In this document: positions 51,623-63,739 of the stretch, one piece after another
Numbering within the stretch: position 1 is the stretch's first letter
Layout of the letters: every line of letters starts with the position of its first letter
DNA from: Vicia villosa
Taxonomy: Eukaryota > Streptophyta > Magnoliopsida > Fabales > Fabaceae
Assembly (NCBI RefSeq): GCF_029867415.1
Contig: NC_081180.1
Location: forward strand, 145,018,731-145,082,730
Direction: 5' to 3'
Length of the DNA: 64,000 nt
Program-made: the position numbers and the translations under genes
The notes under the pieces: generated by a model
Databases searched by the model: none
Told to the model about the DNA's origin: nothing
What the model saw: the letters and a program-made list of their open reading frames with translations, nothing else

Positions 51623-53157
51623 TGTGAATACAAGATTACACTCTAAGATGTTTTTGATTTATGGCAAACTCAAATGAGCATCCAAACAACAAGGAGGAAT
51701 CGGAAAAGCAAAGCATTTAATCACTCATGAAAGCACAGGATGATCTACTATGCATAAAGGTCGACTCAACACAAGCTGAACAAGAAAAATGCAGAAAATC
51801 AGCAATTAGGTCGACCTACTGTCAACCCAGGTCGACCTAAAATGAAGAAAAAGCCATATACTGCTGCTAGGTCGACTCACAGACCATTTAGGTCGACGTA
51901 AAATGATGAAATCTTCATATCAGTCTGCTAGGTCGACCTACATAACAACTAGGTCGACCTAATCTGAGAAAATGTTCCCAGAACGCATCAGAAGAGGATT
52001 CTGGTCGACCTACTCCTTCAACAGGTCGACCTAACTGGGAGCAAACTTCAGCAAGCACTGCTAGGTCGACCTAACCCCTACAAGAGGTCGACCTAACTGA
52101 TCAAGAAAGTCCAAAATACAGTTATTCTTGGTTCCAACTGTTATGCAATCATATATATTATCAAAGGTTCATTATTCAAAACAACACCAACGACTGAAAG
52201 ATACACAAACGCTTCTCATCTTCGTTCTTCATCATCTCCAACACAATTACACATAATCATTCTTGCGTTGCGGGTTAGTGATGAGTTCGATAACGTCCAT
52301 GGAACGGAATTGAAGATTCCTAGTGGGTGAAGGTTTGTGGGGTTTGTTGGTGAATAAAATCTGCGGGTTTTGTCCTCCACGACGGGTGGTTCTTGGGGGT
52401 TTTTATCAAGAGGCGTTCATTGAGGATTCGGCTGAGTGTAACGATTGAGGAACGGGGAGTTCAAGGAATCAAGACACTGCAGAAGGGAATCAAAGTGAAG
52501 CTCTTGGATAACCTTGATCTGACTCAAGATTAAGGGGGAAGAAGATTCAAAGGATCGACATAATTGGTTTATCGTTTATCGCTTTGTTATCTTCTTTGTA
52601 TATACTACTTTCAACATTAATGAAAGATTACCCAATTTCAATTTGGAATTGGGGGCAGACGTAGTCGTAGCGAGGACGATCGACGAACTGCCTAAACAAA
52701 TATCGTGTTCTTGTCGCTTTTACCTTTTCATTTACATTCTGTTCATATTTGGTTATAATAGCAAATTGATCAACGATTCGAGTGTTAAGATTGTGAATTA
52801 AGTACTTACATAAACATCACAATCCACCACACATTGAATTACCTTCAATTTGATCATTATCACCAAGTGTTTGTATATTTGTTTCTATCACTCTTACTGC
52901 ATTGCAAACATTGTCCATCATACAAAAAGTTAATCTGATTTTCAATAAGAGAAACGCTTTGATTCTGCAACATATACTCTTATCATTCAACTCAAGTCTT
53001 TGACTGGTTTTTTAAACACATATATAATCATTTCGATAGTGGTTCGGAATAGACGCGAGTCGATTCAGAATCACTTCCGCTGAAAAGTCGTTTAAATCCG
53101 TAAAACTGTGAACGATCTATTCACCCCCCCTCTAGATCCTAAGGCCAGCGTCTAACA
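51614..53157 (+). repeat. 5' LTR of the SIRE-like element (about 1.5 kb)
   Basis: Ends GCGTCTAACA followed by AGTGGCATCAAGAGC, a degraded TGGTATCAGAGC primer-binding site. Near the left end is a cluster of AGGTCGACCT palindromes (listed separately). Confidence 0.75.
51758..52094. repeat. Cluster of AGGTCGACCT palindromes
   Basis: Eleven GGTCGAC cores within about 340 bp, seven as the perfect 10-bp palindrome AGGTCGACCT, usually followed by A/C or AA. Spacing is irregular (about 15-40 bp), so it is not a simple tandem repeat. Confidence 0.9.
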
Positions 53158-53159
53158 AG

Positions 53160-53174
53160 TGGCATCAAGAGCTC
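53160..53174 (+). other. Degraded primer-binding site of the SIRE-like element
   Basis: TGGCATCAAGAGCTC differs from TGGTATCAGAGCTC by T to C and an extra A, which should weaken tRNA-Met pairing. Confidence 0.7.
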
Positions 53175-53212
53175 TGGTTTATTCCGTGCTACGTGAAACA
53201 CTTATTGGAAAG

Positions 53213-54622
53213 ATGGCTTCCGGACCTAAAGGGGCTCACAATAGAGCTCCAGTTTTCAACGGTGAAAACTATGGCTATTGGAAGGATTGTATGTGTGTCC
53301 ACATCAATGCAATTGATAGGAACATCTGGACAGCTATTGTCAATGGTCCCTTTCAAATCACCATGACAAATGCAGCTGGTGCAGTTGTTCCAAAACCAGA
53401 AAACACTTGGGATGCTGAAGATGAAAAGAGATACGGATACGATTGGAAAGCGAGAAACATTCTAATCTCAGCTCTAGGAGTTGATGAATACTATCGCGTT
53501 TCCCATTGTAGATCCGCTAAGGCTATGTGGGACACATTGCAAGTTGCCCACGAGGGAACTGATGATGTCAAGCTAGCTAGAATCAATACGTTAACTCAAG
53601 AATTTGAACTCTTCCACATGGAAGATGGTGAATCCATCGAAAACATGCAGAAGACATTCGTTCACTTGAAAAATCGTTTAAATTCTCTTGATAGACCTGT
53701 TTCCAATGCAGTTGCTACTAACAAAATCTTAAGATGTTTGAACAGGGAATGGGAACCCAAAGTTACAGCAATTAAGGAAGCAAATGATCTAAACACTTTA
53801 GACATTACTACTCTCTTTGGCAAACTAGAGGAACATGAACAACACCTTAAATGCCTTGACATGCATGAGAAAAGGGCAAAGAAAGAGAAGAACATGGAGA
53901 AAGAGGTAGAGAAGAAGTCAATAGCTCTAAAGGCTTCAAGATCCAAGACCTCAAGACAAGAGCTAGAGGTTAGTGATACAAGTGATGACGAAGACTCCGA
54001 TGATGAGGAAATGAGACTGTTCGTGCGAAGATACAACAAGTACATAAAGAAAAATGGAGCAAAACACTCCGGTAAAAACTTGATTAATCATAGGAAGCAA
54101 TTCGACAAGTCTAAACCAGACGATGATAATAAAAGAAAATCCAAAGGTCCTTGTTTCAATTGCGGCAAAGATGGTCATTATAAACCGGATTGTCCATATC
54201 TCAATAAGGAGAAAGACAAGAATCAAAGCAAAAGTCACAACAAGTCTAGAAGAGCTTATATAGCATGGGAAAGTGATTCCTCAAGTGAAAACTCATCAAG
54301 CGATGAAGAAGAATCAGCAAACTTATGTCTTACGGCTCATCAACACAAGAAAAAGAAACGTGTAAGTCATCTTAAACCTGAACTTGTAGATAAGATATCT
54401 CATGCTCAATTAAAATTAGCTTTTGAAGAACTACATAGAGATGCAATTGAAGCTTTCAAACTTTTGGCCTCAAATAAGAAATTTTTTTCATATCTTGAAT
54501 CAAAAGTTGAGAAGACCGAAAAGGACATGGAAGCTTTAAAACAATCTATGCTAGATATTCAAAAGGACAAAGTTGAGATAGATCCTACATCATGGTTTGG
54601 TTGTGAGACATGTCATATTTGA
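53213..54622 (+). pseudogene. SIRE-like Copia gag, broken near the end
   Basis: The likely start is MASGPKGAHNRAPVFNGENY at 53213. The gag domain (YGYWKDCMCVHINAIDRNIW, YRVSHCRSAKAMWDTLQVAH, VHLKNRLNSLDRPVSN) is followed by a Lys/Glu-rich coiled coil and the knuckle CFNCGKDGHYKPDC. A TGA at 54620-54622 stops it; the same frame continues to a second knuckle-like CHYCCKKGHTIEKC (54790-54835) and ends near 54950. The long C-terminal coiled coil is typical of SIRE/Maximus gags. Confidence 0.88.
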
Positions 54623-54927
54623 CAAAAAGAAGTAAGAGATCTAAAGGCCAAGTTAGATAAGGCTCTACAACCAAAAGTAACTTTTGCGGTTGATCCTAAT
54701 AAGTTCAAAAGATCGTATACTCCTTTATATAGTAAATACACTTTTGTACCAAAAGTATCAACTAGCAAAACACCATATTCTCATCATATTACCTGTCATT
54801 ATTGTTGCAAAAAGGGTCATACCATTGAAAAATGCAAATTTAGGAGGATTTTAGTTCCTAAAGGAGTATTTCAATGGTTGGCTAAGTGCAACAATTTATG
54901 TACTCACCACCTAGGACCCAATGAAGA

Positions 54928-55296
54928 TTGGGGACCTTCCACTCTAAATTAATTTTGCAGGAAAAGTGTCTTGACATTGCCGAAAGGTTGTGGTTCCTTG
55001 ATAGCAGATGTTCAAGACACATGACGGGAGACATATCACTCTTTGTTGAGTTCCACACAAAGAAAAAGGGGTATGTCACCTATGGAGACAACAATCGGGG
55101 AGCTATACTTGGTAAAGGAAGTGTAGGTAACCCATCTACCACAACTATAACTGATGTGTTACTAGTAGAAGGTCTTAAACATAATCTCCTAAGTATTAAT
55201 CAATTGTGCGACAAAGACTTCAAAGCAACTTTTACAAATTCTGGCTGCACAATAGAACATATTAAGAAAAGAGAGATCATGTTTAATGGCACATGA
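54928..55296 (+). pseudogene. SIRE-like protease region with altered active site
   Basis: In another frame than gag: LQEKCLDIAERLWFLDSRCS and RHMTGD. The aspartic protease DSG/DTG reads DSR, replacing the conserved glycine, so it should be inactive. It continues VEGLKHNLLSINQLCDKDF and stops at 55296. Integrase should follow but only a trace (FLGYSQSSKAY, about 55340) remains. Confidence 0.85.
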
Positions 55297-55408
55297 GTAA
55301 ACCACATTTATATGCTAAAACTTGGACGAAGGCATATTTTTTTTTGGGTTACTCTCAATCTAGTAAGGCATATAGGCATATAGGTTCTCTCAATTCAGTT
55401 ACTACTTA

Positions 55409-55729
55409 TTGTTGAAGAGTCAGTTCATGTGTTCTTTTGATGAATCTTATGCAAAATATGTCGAGAAAGGTCTTTCATTTAATGGTGCAGGTCCATCCAC
55501 TGAAGATATTGTCAAGGATAAGGAAGATGAGGATGAAAGTGTTGTAAAGAAAGATGCTGAGAAAGAGAAAGATGAGTCTCACAATGAAAATGAAAAAGAA
55601 AGCATCTCAAACAATGAAGAACTTCCCAAGGCCTGGACAAACGTGAAAGACCATCCAATTGACAATATAATAGGAGACATCTCAAGGGGCGTTACAACAC
55701 ACTCAAAGGCTTATGCAGAGGGAATTTGA
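55409..55729 (+). pseudogene. SIRE-like linker between integrase and reverse transcriptase
   Basis: Acidic, low-complexity stretch (KDKEDEDESVVKKDAEKEKD) and then LPKAWTNVKDHPIDNIIGDI, which normally leads into reverse transcriptase. It ends at 55729, where a deletion joins it directly to the end of reverse transcriptase. Confidence 0.75.
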
Positions 55730-56635
55730 GATGAGTCTCATGGGTGAGCTAAATTTCTTCCTTGGCCTACAAATCAAGCAACTCAGTCATGGAACGTTTG
55801 TGAATCAAACTAAATACTGTACGGAGCTGCTCAAAAGATTTGGAATGAGTGAAGCAGAAGAAATTGACACACCTATGGCAACAAATACCAATCTAGACAA
55901 AGATGAGAAAGGTAAAGAGGTTGACGTAAAATTATACCGAGGTATGATAGGTTCACTATTGTATCTTACTGCCTCAAGACCAGACATCATGTTTAGTGTG
56001 TGTATGTGTGCAAGATATCAATCTTGTCCAAAAGAATCTCACTTGAAAGCCGTCAAAAGAATTCTGCGATACTTACGTGGAACTACTACATATGGCCTAT
56101 GGTATCCAAAGGGAAATGAGTGTCATTTGGTAGGATTCTCAGATTCAGATTTTGCTGGCTGCAAATCCGATAGAAAAAGCACAAGTGGAACGTGTCATCT
56201 ATTCTCAAATTCATTGATAAGTTGGCATAGCAAGAAACAAGTATCGGTTGCATTATCTACTGCTGAAGCAGAATATGTAGCTGCTGGAAGCTGCTGTGCA
56301 CAAATATTATCGCTCAAGCAACAACTTCTTGACTTTGGTATTAAGCTTGATCGCATACCTATCATGTGCGATAACACAAGTGCCATAAACTTGAGTAAAA
56401 ATCCTGTCTTACACTCACGTACCAAGCATATTGAAATAAGACATCACTTTCTACGAGATCATGTAGAAAAAGGAGACGTTACATTTGAACATGTAGAAAG
56501 CAAGAAGCAACTAGCTGACATATTCACCAAACCTCTAGCAACGGAGCAACACTTCAACATTCGTAGGGAATTAGGGATACTCGATATCTCTAATTTGGGC
56601 CAATTACGTTTGTTCTATCTTAATATTATTCCTTT

Positions 56636-56689
<54 letters not shown>

Positions 56690-56774
56690 CTCTCTTGCTA
56701 ACATTTTTCTTAGCGTAAAGTTAGTTCATCATCTAGCCAGGCGTCATTCCACATTGATTAAAGGCTGCCATTAA
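55713..56774 (+). pseudogene. SIRE-like reverse transcriptase end and RNase H
   Basis: Begins at QREFEMSLMGELNFFLGLQI, so the YVDD catalytic part is missing. It has IGSLLYLTASRPDIMFSVCM and a complete-looking RNase H ([62 protein letters not shown]). Beyond about 56600 the frame runs into an (AT)n tract (IYIYIY) and is no longer meaningful. It cannot act alone. Confidence 0.85.
56641..56687. repeat. (AT)n microsatellite, about 47 bp
   Basis: Alternating AT run in the 3' part of the SIRE-like element. Confidence 0.97.
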
Positions 56775-57019
56775 AGTTGAGAAAGCGGTAACGTTATTGT
56801 TGTTCACTTCCAAAAATATTATTGATACTATAATATGCTATCAATTAACATGCTTATAGTGACTTCATACATATATCGCTCTTGCTCATTTGACTCTCAT
56901 GCTATAACTGACTACCTTTTATGAATGCTAGCATTTTATCTATGGTTCTCTCGTTACTCTTCTATTTTCGTTGTATCTCTTTTTGATGTTGACAAAGGGG
57001 GAGATAGATGCTGAGTGTA

Positions 57020-58472
57020 TGTTGAAAGTATTTTTGGGTAAATATTTTCGGTAATATATCGTATCCACATGGATTGGTTAATATCACTGCCGTTCTATAG
57101 TTGTTTATTTTGAGTTAGGAAAATTGAGTTTGGTTTGTTTTATACTTCTAATATCAAAAGCAAATAATAAAATAACAGCAAGTAAAGGACTTTGTGTTAA
57201 CAATTAAAGAAAGATGTTGAGCCTTTAGGGTTCATCAACCTAATCCTATACAATTATTAATTAATTCACAATAGAACAATCCTTTGAATCATTATCTTCA
57301 CTTATCCACAAATAAGATTCCATGTCTGCAAATCAAATTAGATAACTTTTACCGGTATGAGATTCGATCTCTCCAAATATCAATAACGATAATAGTAATT
57401 AAGAACGATAATTATGAAAACCCAATTACAATTCCATCTCTGCAAATTGCAATTGAATCAATATAGTAACCTAGGGCAAAAGTTAAATCCTTTCTTTCGA
57501 TCAAAGATTCAACGATAATTTAAGAATAAAAACAAGGTTTCTTATTGATAATGAATTCAAATAATTGTTCACAGGAATTAATCAATGGTATTGTATATTC
57601 ATAGGTTAACTACTACCTTAGACTCAACAAGAGGGATTTAGCTCTCCATGGACATGAAGAACACACAAAGATTAATGGAAGAATTCATCTTCATCAAAGG
57701 AATGTCTTCGCTTGATAGAGAATTGGTCTTCAATTGATAATTGTGGCTGCACCTTCAGATTCCTCTCCTAATTTCGCTCTTGCCCAAGTTATTTTTTCTC
57801 TTGGAAGCTAGGGCTTTTAAATAGAAGTTTTGGGCTTTTAACGCCGAGGCCGCGGCGCGGCATCGGACTGGCGTGGCGCGCTCACAAACAGAAACTTTGG
57901 CGCGGCGCTGACTAGAACTCCCGCGGCGCGCTCACAAACAGAGATATTTTCGCGCCGCCTCACAGGACTTCCGCGGCGCGCCCTTTGCAATTTCCATCTT
58001 TTTCTTCTGCCTTTGAGACTTCCAGCTTCCTTTCCTCTTCATGTTTTCCTAAATCTTCAGTTCAACTCTAAACCTGCATCAATAATACCCACAAGTGATT
58101 CGATTTTCTTTACGCACGAACTAAACTTGTTCAGTTCAATTCTTAATAAAAACCTATGGATTTATCACAATTTGCATTAGTTTAGAGAAGAAATCACTTA
58201 TATTAACACATGAATTTACCATTAATTTACTCCTAACAAACTCTCCCCAACTTAGAGTTTTGTTTGTCCCTAAACAAAATTACTTACCTCCAGCAAAGTT
58301 TACCGACAATCATGCAACAGGTTTTTCAAAAAGTTTTTCTCAAGTGGTTCAATACAGTAACTAAGTCAAATACTCCTCTTCTACCTGCAAACTCAGAATA
58401 TACACATGAAACAAGCTTTGAAAGCAAATTACCTCCAGAAGTTCAAAACACTACACAATTGTAATTGAATCA
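57020..58472. mobile_element. Candidate solo LTR (1.45 kb) at the very start of another LTR
   Basis: Begins TGTTGAAAGTATTTTTG and ends AATTGAATCA, flanked by GTGTA on both sides (57015-57019, 58473-58477). No coding sequence. The right GTGTA overlaps the start of the chromovirus-like LTR (TGTAACG), so the unit seems to have inserted four bases into that LTR. It contains the GC-rich repeats at 57840-57985. Confidence 0.65.
57840..57985. repeat. GC-rich repeats within the candidate solo LTR
   Basis: CGCGGCGCGCTCACAAACAGA-like units appear near 57868 (diverged), 57921 and 57968 (partial), with GCGCGGC/GCCGCG words, in otherwise AT-rich DNA. Confidence 0.75.
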
Positions 58473-60611
58473 GTGTAACGCCCCGAATTTAATTAATTGG
58501 TTAATTAAATTATTAAAGTATTTAAATATTGGATTTAGTCGAAATTGGATGGTCGGTATTATTTTAAGAGGCGTATTTGGATTTATTAAGTTAAAGTTGG
58601 ATTTAGTCAGATAGTCGGAAGAATAATATTAAGAATAATATTATTTATTTATTGAGATGTTTATTGAAATTTTCGCATTTTGGGACGATTTAGTCGGTAT
58701 TAGTTCGAGATGGCTGATCGATATTTAATTGAAGATTTTAATATTTTTTAGTATTAAAAATATTAATGAGTTGATGTTTAGCATTTTGGGAATTTTCCGA
58801 GTAATTAGGATTAGACCGGAAATATGAGACATTGAGTAATAAATCAGTATATTAAGATAATCGGATTTTATTTTAATGATATTTAAGTGGAAGTATTATT
58901 TTTACATTAAGTGTATTAATTATATTGGGCTTATATTATGGTATTTTTAAGTGTTAAGGATGTATTTTATTAGGCCCATTATTAAGTAGTAGTAATTAAG
59001 TGGTGGTGTTACTTGTCTTTTTGGAAAAAGTGATAGCATAGCAAAGAAAGAGAAACCGTGAAAGAAGAAGAAGAAATAGAGAAAGGGGGTTAGGGTTGTG
59101 AAGAGGAGAAGAAGGAGACCCAAAATGTTGCTCTAAAGTGTCATTTTTCTCCAATTTTCTATTGAATCTTCTTAGAGCTACACTCAATCTAAGGTAAGGG
59201 GGGATTCTTTCTACCTAAATGGGAATATGATGGATTGTATGTGGGTTAGGGTATAGATTGGTCATTTTGTTGGATTGAATTTCTTTGCTGTCATGGTTGA
59301 AATTGCAATTCATTCTCATAATTTAATGTTGATGTACATTGAAAATGAAATTATGTGAAATATTGGGCATTTGTGCGTGATTGGAAAGCTATGAAAACCG
59401 GCGCTTAGAGGCCGTGACGTCTGTCATCACTAGCCTGCTTGATGACCAGCATCGGGTTAAGTCGTATTCTTTTATATTTCATTAGGTGCATATGTTCTGT
59501 TCTTAACTCCATGATACTACATCAAGTAATATATATATAAGTGCATATAATGGAAATGAAAACACACCATGAAGCTACCATTATTTTAGTTTCCAGCTTT
59601 TCCCGTGGCATTCTGCTACTTTGTTGCTTGCTGCTACAATATTTATGTTCTATTAATTATTTCCATGTCTCCTACTGTTACTTAATATACATATATATAA
59701 TGATAGAAATGAATCATAATGATATGGAATATAATTAGAAAGAGTAGGATATGAAGTGTGCAATATAGAATTAATAAAATGCAAAATAGTCATGTTTGAT
59801 CGAAATAGCCGAACTAAGCGGTATAATTAGTTGTCCGGAATTTAATGCAAATTTACGTGGTAGCTAAGTTTAATTAGTAGATTAACGTCGTGGTGTTATT
59901 TTGTTGAAATTTTGATATTTTACGAGTCGACCGAAATTGTGTTGATTTAAATCTTCTTTATACCCAAATGTTGGTTTTGTGATGGAAATTGACACAAATT
60001 TTAGGAATAGAATATAATGGAATTGGAATTAATATAGTGTGACATTAATCGGTTGATTAAATTAAATAGTAGAATTAATTGGAATATACTTAGACTTGGA
60101 TAAATTATTCGGTTTATCGGTAAATTACGGTATCTTGAGAATTTGACCGTAATCGTGATTTGGTTGAATATTTATGTTGAGAATAATATATTACTATGCT
60201 AATGATGTTGTCTTGATAAATAATATTATGTCTAATTGAATTAGTTGATAATTGGAAGTTGATTCAGTTTACTTGATAAATTAGCATGTTGAGATTATCT
60301 TACGAATTGATTGAAAATTGTGGTTTGGATTTGGATGACTTTGTTAATATGTGAAATTGAGTAATTGTGCCGATGTGACGAAACGTGATGATAATTGTAA
60401 TAATCTTGATGATTTGTAATATATTTGTGATGATGATTTTGTGATGATGATTTTGTGACTAAGTGACGATGAAATATTATGATGACGTGAATTACCTCGT
60501 ATAGATGGTAATTGATTATGATATAGGCTTATGCCTCGTGACGATATGTGATTGTGATGAGTATGCCGTATTGTCTTGTTTGTCGAGTCACATTTCATAT
60601 GCATACTCTGT

Positions 60612-60685
60612 GACGGCCTGAAAACTATGGCAAACATGACGGCCTGAAAACTATGGCAAACATGACGGCCTAAATGGCAATTGGT
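60612..60685. repeat. 26-bp tandem repeat in the LTR (2-3 copies)
   Basis: GACGGCCTGAAAACTATGGC with AAACAT occurs twice in full and once in part, followed by GGTGACGGGGGCTGAAG. Confidence 0.9.
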
Positions 60686-60794
60686 GACGGGGGCTGAAGC
60701 TCCGATTGGTACCACATGCATATGCACAGTTGAGTCACATTTGAGTCGTTGTCCGTTGTTGTTGGTTGGAGTTGTTGATTATGCATTGCGTTGC

Positions 60795-60980
60795 TTAGAT
60801 GATGATATAGATGCTTATATGTTGACTTGTTGAAAATGCTTATATATTAATAATGACTCTTATATGCTGACTTGTTGAAGATGCTTATATGTTTACTTGT
60901 AGAAGATGCTTATGTGTTGACTTGTTGATGATGCTTATATGATGACTTGTCGAATATGTTTATATGTTGATATCATGACT
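60795..60980. repeat. Diverged tandem repeat of a 25-30 bp unit (about 6 copies)
   Basis: Units around GATGCTTATATGTTGACTTG with TTGA spacing, with single-base differences between copies. Confidence 0.8.
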
Positions 60981-61503
60981 ATTCATTGATGATGTTCTTT
61001 GTGCTGTTTAAGTTGATGTTGTGTGAGGCGGTGATTCATTTATATTCTTTACCTAATATATGATTTATCATGATCCTATTTATATAGTTTGATATCTCAC
61101 CCTTGCTGCTGATGTTTCCCCTACCATGGGAAATGGGCAGGTACTCAAGTATAGCTTTGGAAATTGTCGCTTCATCGAGTCCTGTTGGTGTGTCGCTCTG
61201 ATACGTAGCACTCGGGGGGGTTGTTTACATTGTTGTTCTATGTTGTTAATGTTTTATTTGTTGTTATTATAACCATTGAATATAAGTTGAATAATATGAA
61301 GTACTTGTTATACTTCTAAGTTGTTTGAGTTGAATAAAGCTGATAGTTGACTGTTATTCGAATGCTATGTATCATTGTTAAATGACATACAAGTTGAAGT
61401 TTTAAGTTGATATGTGATACTCCAATGTGTTGTTTGAAAATTTTAAATACTCTGATATTTTATGCATTATAATTTTCGGGTAGAATTTGGGGTGTTACAT
61501 TAG

Positions 61504-61515
61504 TGGTATCAGAGC
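61504..61515 (+). other. Primer-binding site (initiator tRNA-Met)
   Basis: TGGTATCAGAGC four bases after the LTR end. Confidence 0.92.
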
Positions 61516-63724
61516 AGGTCGGTCCGTCCGGCCAAGTCGTCGAGTCAGTTGAGTTATGTGACAGTTGAATTCTGTTAGTGTTTTATTCTTTAGTACGCGA
61601 CACGTGTGAAACACTGTTGGTACTTATTTGTTTTGTTGCAGGAAGTAGTTTGAGCAAAGTGGGGGAGAAGCTGTGCTTCTCGGTTATGATTCGGTTGTAA
61701 GTTATTGGCAGAATGTATTGCTTAAGGAGACAGTGCATGTATTGTTGGAGCTTGTTGACATGGATTCAAGGTTTTGGTTGTTTAACAAGCTTGGAGCGTC
61801 TGTAGAAGGAGAATGATCAATAATTATTGACGTTTACTCTTCGAAGGATGAGGAACAGTGTAGCAGTTGTTGATCTGCAAGTATGGTGCAAACTCATGAT
61901 GTTTCGGGAGGTAACAGTTAAGTACCAAGAATAAATCCTGGAAGATGGAATTTAGAAAGTTGTTGTGTTCAGCATTGTGGATGAACTATGAAGTTGTCAG
62001 TGCGATTAGCCATGTGAAAGGTACCAGTGTTGGAAAAATGATAGAGTGATGAAGTTGCGGTGGACTTTATGTGGGACTCGCATAAGTGATTGTCAGATAT
62101 CCGATTTGAAGCGTCGGAAAGATAACATGGTGAATTTTAATACAAGAATGGATGCCACAACTGTAAGTAGATTTATTTGTGACAAGATGGTGTTGGAAAG
62201 ATGTGAAGTTAGCGGTTACGCTTGTCTTTGGAAAACAAACTTGTGCGTTGGTATCGCGAGGACGTTAGCGTCAGAGATGAGTGAATTGAAGAAGCAATTC
62301 GAAGGTTTGATGAGGAGCAATTTTAAGATCAAGTGTGTCAATTAAAGAGTTTTAGAGATATCGCAAGGATTATCGCAGCATAACGTTGATGTTTGTATTT
62401 CGGATAACGTCGGAGAATTGTATCTTGAGCTTCGAGTGTCGGATTGACGTACCGTTTGAGCCTAAGAAGAGGTGAGACTATACTCTACCTTATAGGAGTG
62501 TTATGGATATAGTAGAAGTGAAGCATGTTGAATATAAACGGTTATTTCCGCAATTGTACGAAACAAAGTTAAGCCGAGCATGTTGTTGTGTAAGTAGTCC
62601 TGTGTAAGCTGTTGACGAAGGAACAACAATTAAGTGAAGTATTGTTGTAGGCCTTGCTGTAGGATTATTGATAAGTGATTGGAATTGTGGTAGAAGCTGT
62701 CAAAGTTGTTGAAACGTTATGGATCACGAGTAAGAGTCAAAAATGCGCAGAGATGAGTATGATTTCAATTATAAGAAGTGTTGATATTGGTGGGAAGAAA
62801 TTTTATTCTAATGTATCGTCAGAGGTGTTTCAGTAAGTAGCTGAAGACGTCATTGTTAACAGGTTCGGATAGTTTTTGCAAGTTGTTGAAGCATGGTATT
62901 TTGGTGGCGTCAGTTCAATTTCTAAAGGAACGTTGTTATAGTTGGTAATGATGGTTATACTCCATTATGATTGTCGACTGTCTATTGACAAATTAAGGAC
63001 TTGATCACCCTTAATCTCTTGTTGATAGTAGACGAATTTGTATTGGATGTTACAGACTTATCTTACTGTCTTAATGGTGCATGAAGTGATGGATTCTAAA
63101 AAGAGACTAAAACTTGGTTGGAGCTTGTGAATCGTATAAGTTGATAGAAACTCTAATAAAGGACAGTGAATGAAGGCGAATTATCAGAGTCGCGCAGCTG
63201 AAGCGTGATGTGTCAGAGTGTTGTGTTTTCTTGTGAACAGTATTGAGTGAAATAGGATGTTCTTATAAGTTAATGTTTCAGGATGTTGTTGAATGGTTAG
63301 TGAGTTACTAACGGTTATGCCGCGAAGGTGTTGCACGACTAGCAAGCATGTATTGGATTTGAGTGTGGTAGTTGGTGCTTCGTATGGAAATAAAGATTGT
63401 ATATGTGTATCGGTGTTGAGTATGTTGTTGCGATAAGGAAGCAATGTTGTATCGTCAAGTATACCGAGTGAAGGTTGTTGCTATGTCGTAAGATGTTGTT
63501 CCAAGATATTGCTGAAATGGTTAGCAAGTTAGAAACGATTATGTTGCAAGGATAATTTTGAGATTGACGTATGAGTTTTGGATTCAAGTCGTGTTGAGAT
63601 ATAGATATATCAGAATAGTGATAGTCGGAGTGTTGTCAAGCGCAACTTGAGAATAAGAAAGTCGGACGAGGACGCGATGTTAGGGATGGTTGTGTTGGGT
63701 GAATTTTCGAGGACGAAAATATTC
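61516..63724 (+). mobile_element. Internal domain of the chromovirus-like element, no intact coding sequence
   Basis: About 2.2 kb between primer-binding site and polypurine tract, where an autonomous chromovirus has about 5 kb of gag-pol. The longest plus-strand frame (62046-62345) ends with LASEMSELKKQFEGLMRSNF, faintly like the segment just before chromovirus reverse transcriptase (ELKKQLEELL). No gag knuckle, YVDD/FIDD or integrase motif is readable. The end GAATTTTCGAGGACGAAAA is a word I associate with the 3' end of Tekay/Del internal regions. It is a non-autonomous or heavily rearranged derivative. Confidence 0.7.
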
Positions 63725-63739
63725 TAAGTGGGGGAGAGT
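63725..63739 (+). other. Polypurine tract of the chromovirus-like element
   Basis: AAGTGGGGGAGAGT directly before TGTAACGCCCC. Confidence 0.9.

Larger units (their letters stand above)
51614..57014 (+). mobile_element. SIRE-like Ty1/Copia element inside the Ogre gag, internally deleted
   Basis: 5' LTR to 53157, primer-binding-like site, gag, then a pol with large deletions, ending with a GACAAAGGGGGAGAT polypurine tract (56991-57005). The start is TGTTAAAGGTG at 51614 or TGTGAATAC at 51623; the junction with Ogre gag is ambiguous. Integrase and most of reverse transcriptase are missing. Its 3' LTR is not seen: right after the tract another element (57016 onward) begins, so the 3' LTR is probably displaced beyond the window. 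Confidence 0.8.
58474..61499 (+). repeat. 5' LTR of a chromovirus-like (Tekay/Del-type) element, 3.0 kb
   Basis: TGTAACGCCCCGAATTTAA at the start, GGGGTGTTACA at the end, then a primer-binding site. Its first 261 bp are identical, as far as I compared, to the LTR start at the right edge of the window. If the unit at 57020-58472 is an insertion, the true LTR start is 57016. Short tandem repeats lie at 60612-60685 and 60795-60980. Confidence 0.88.

Noticed and set aside
63184..63587. Minus-strand frames of 82-86 residues in the chromovirus-like interior
   Set aside because: Low-complexity composition, no motif, and on the strand opposite to the element.
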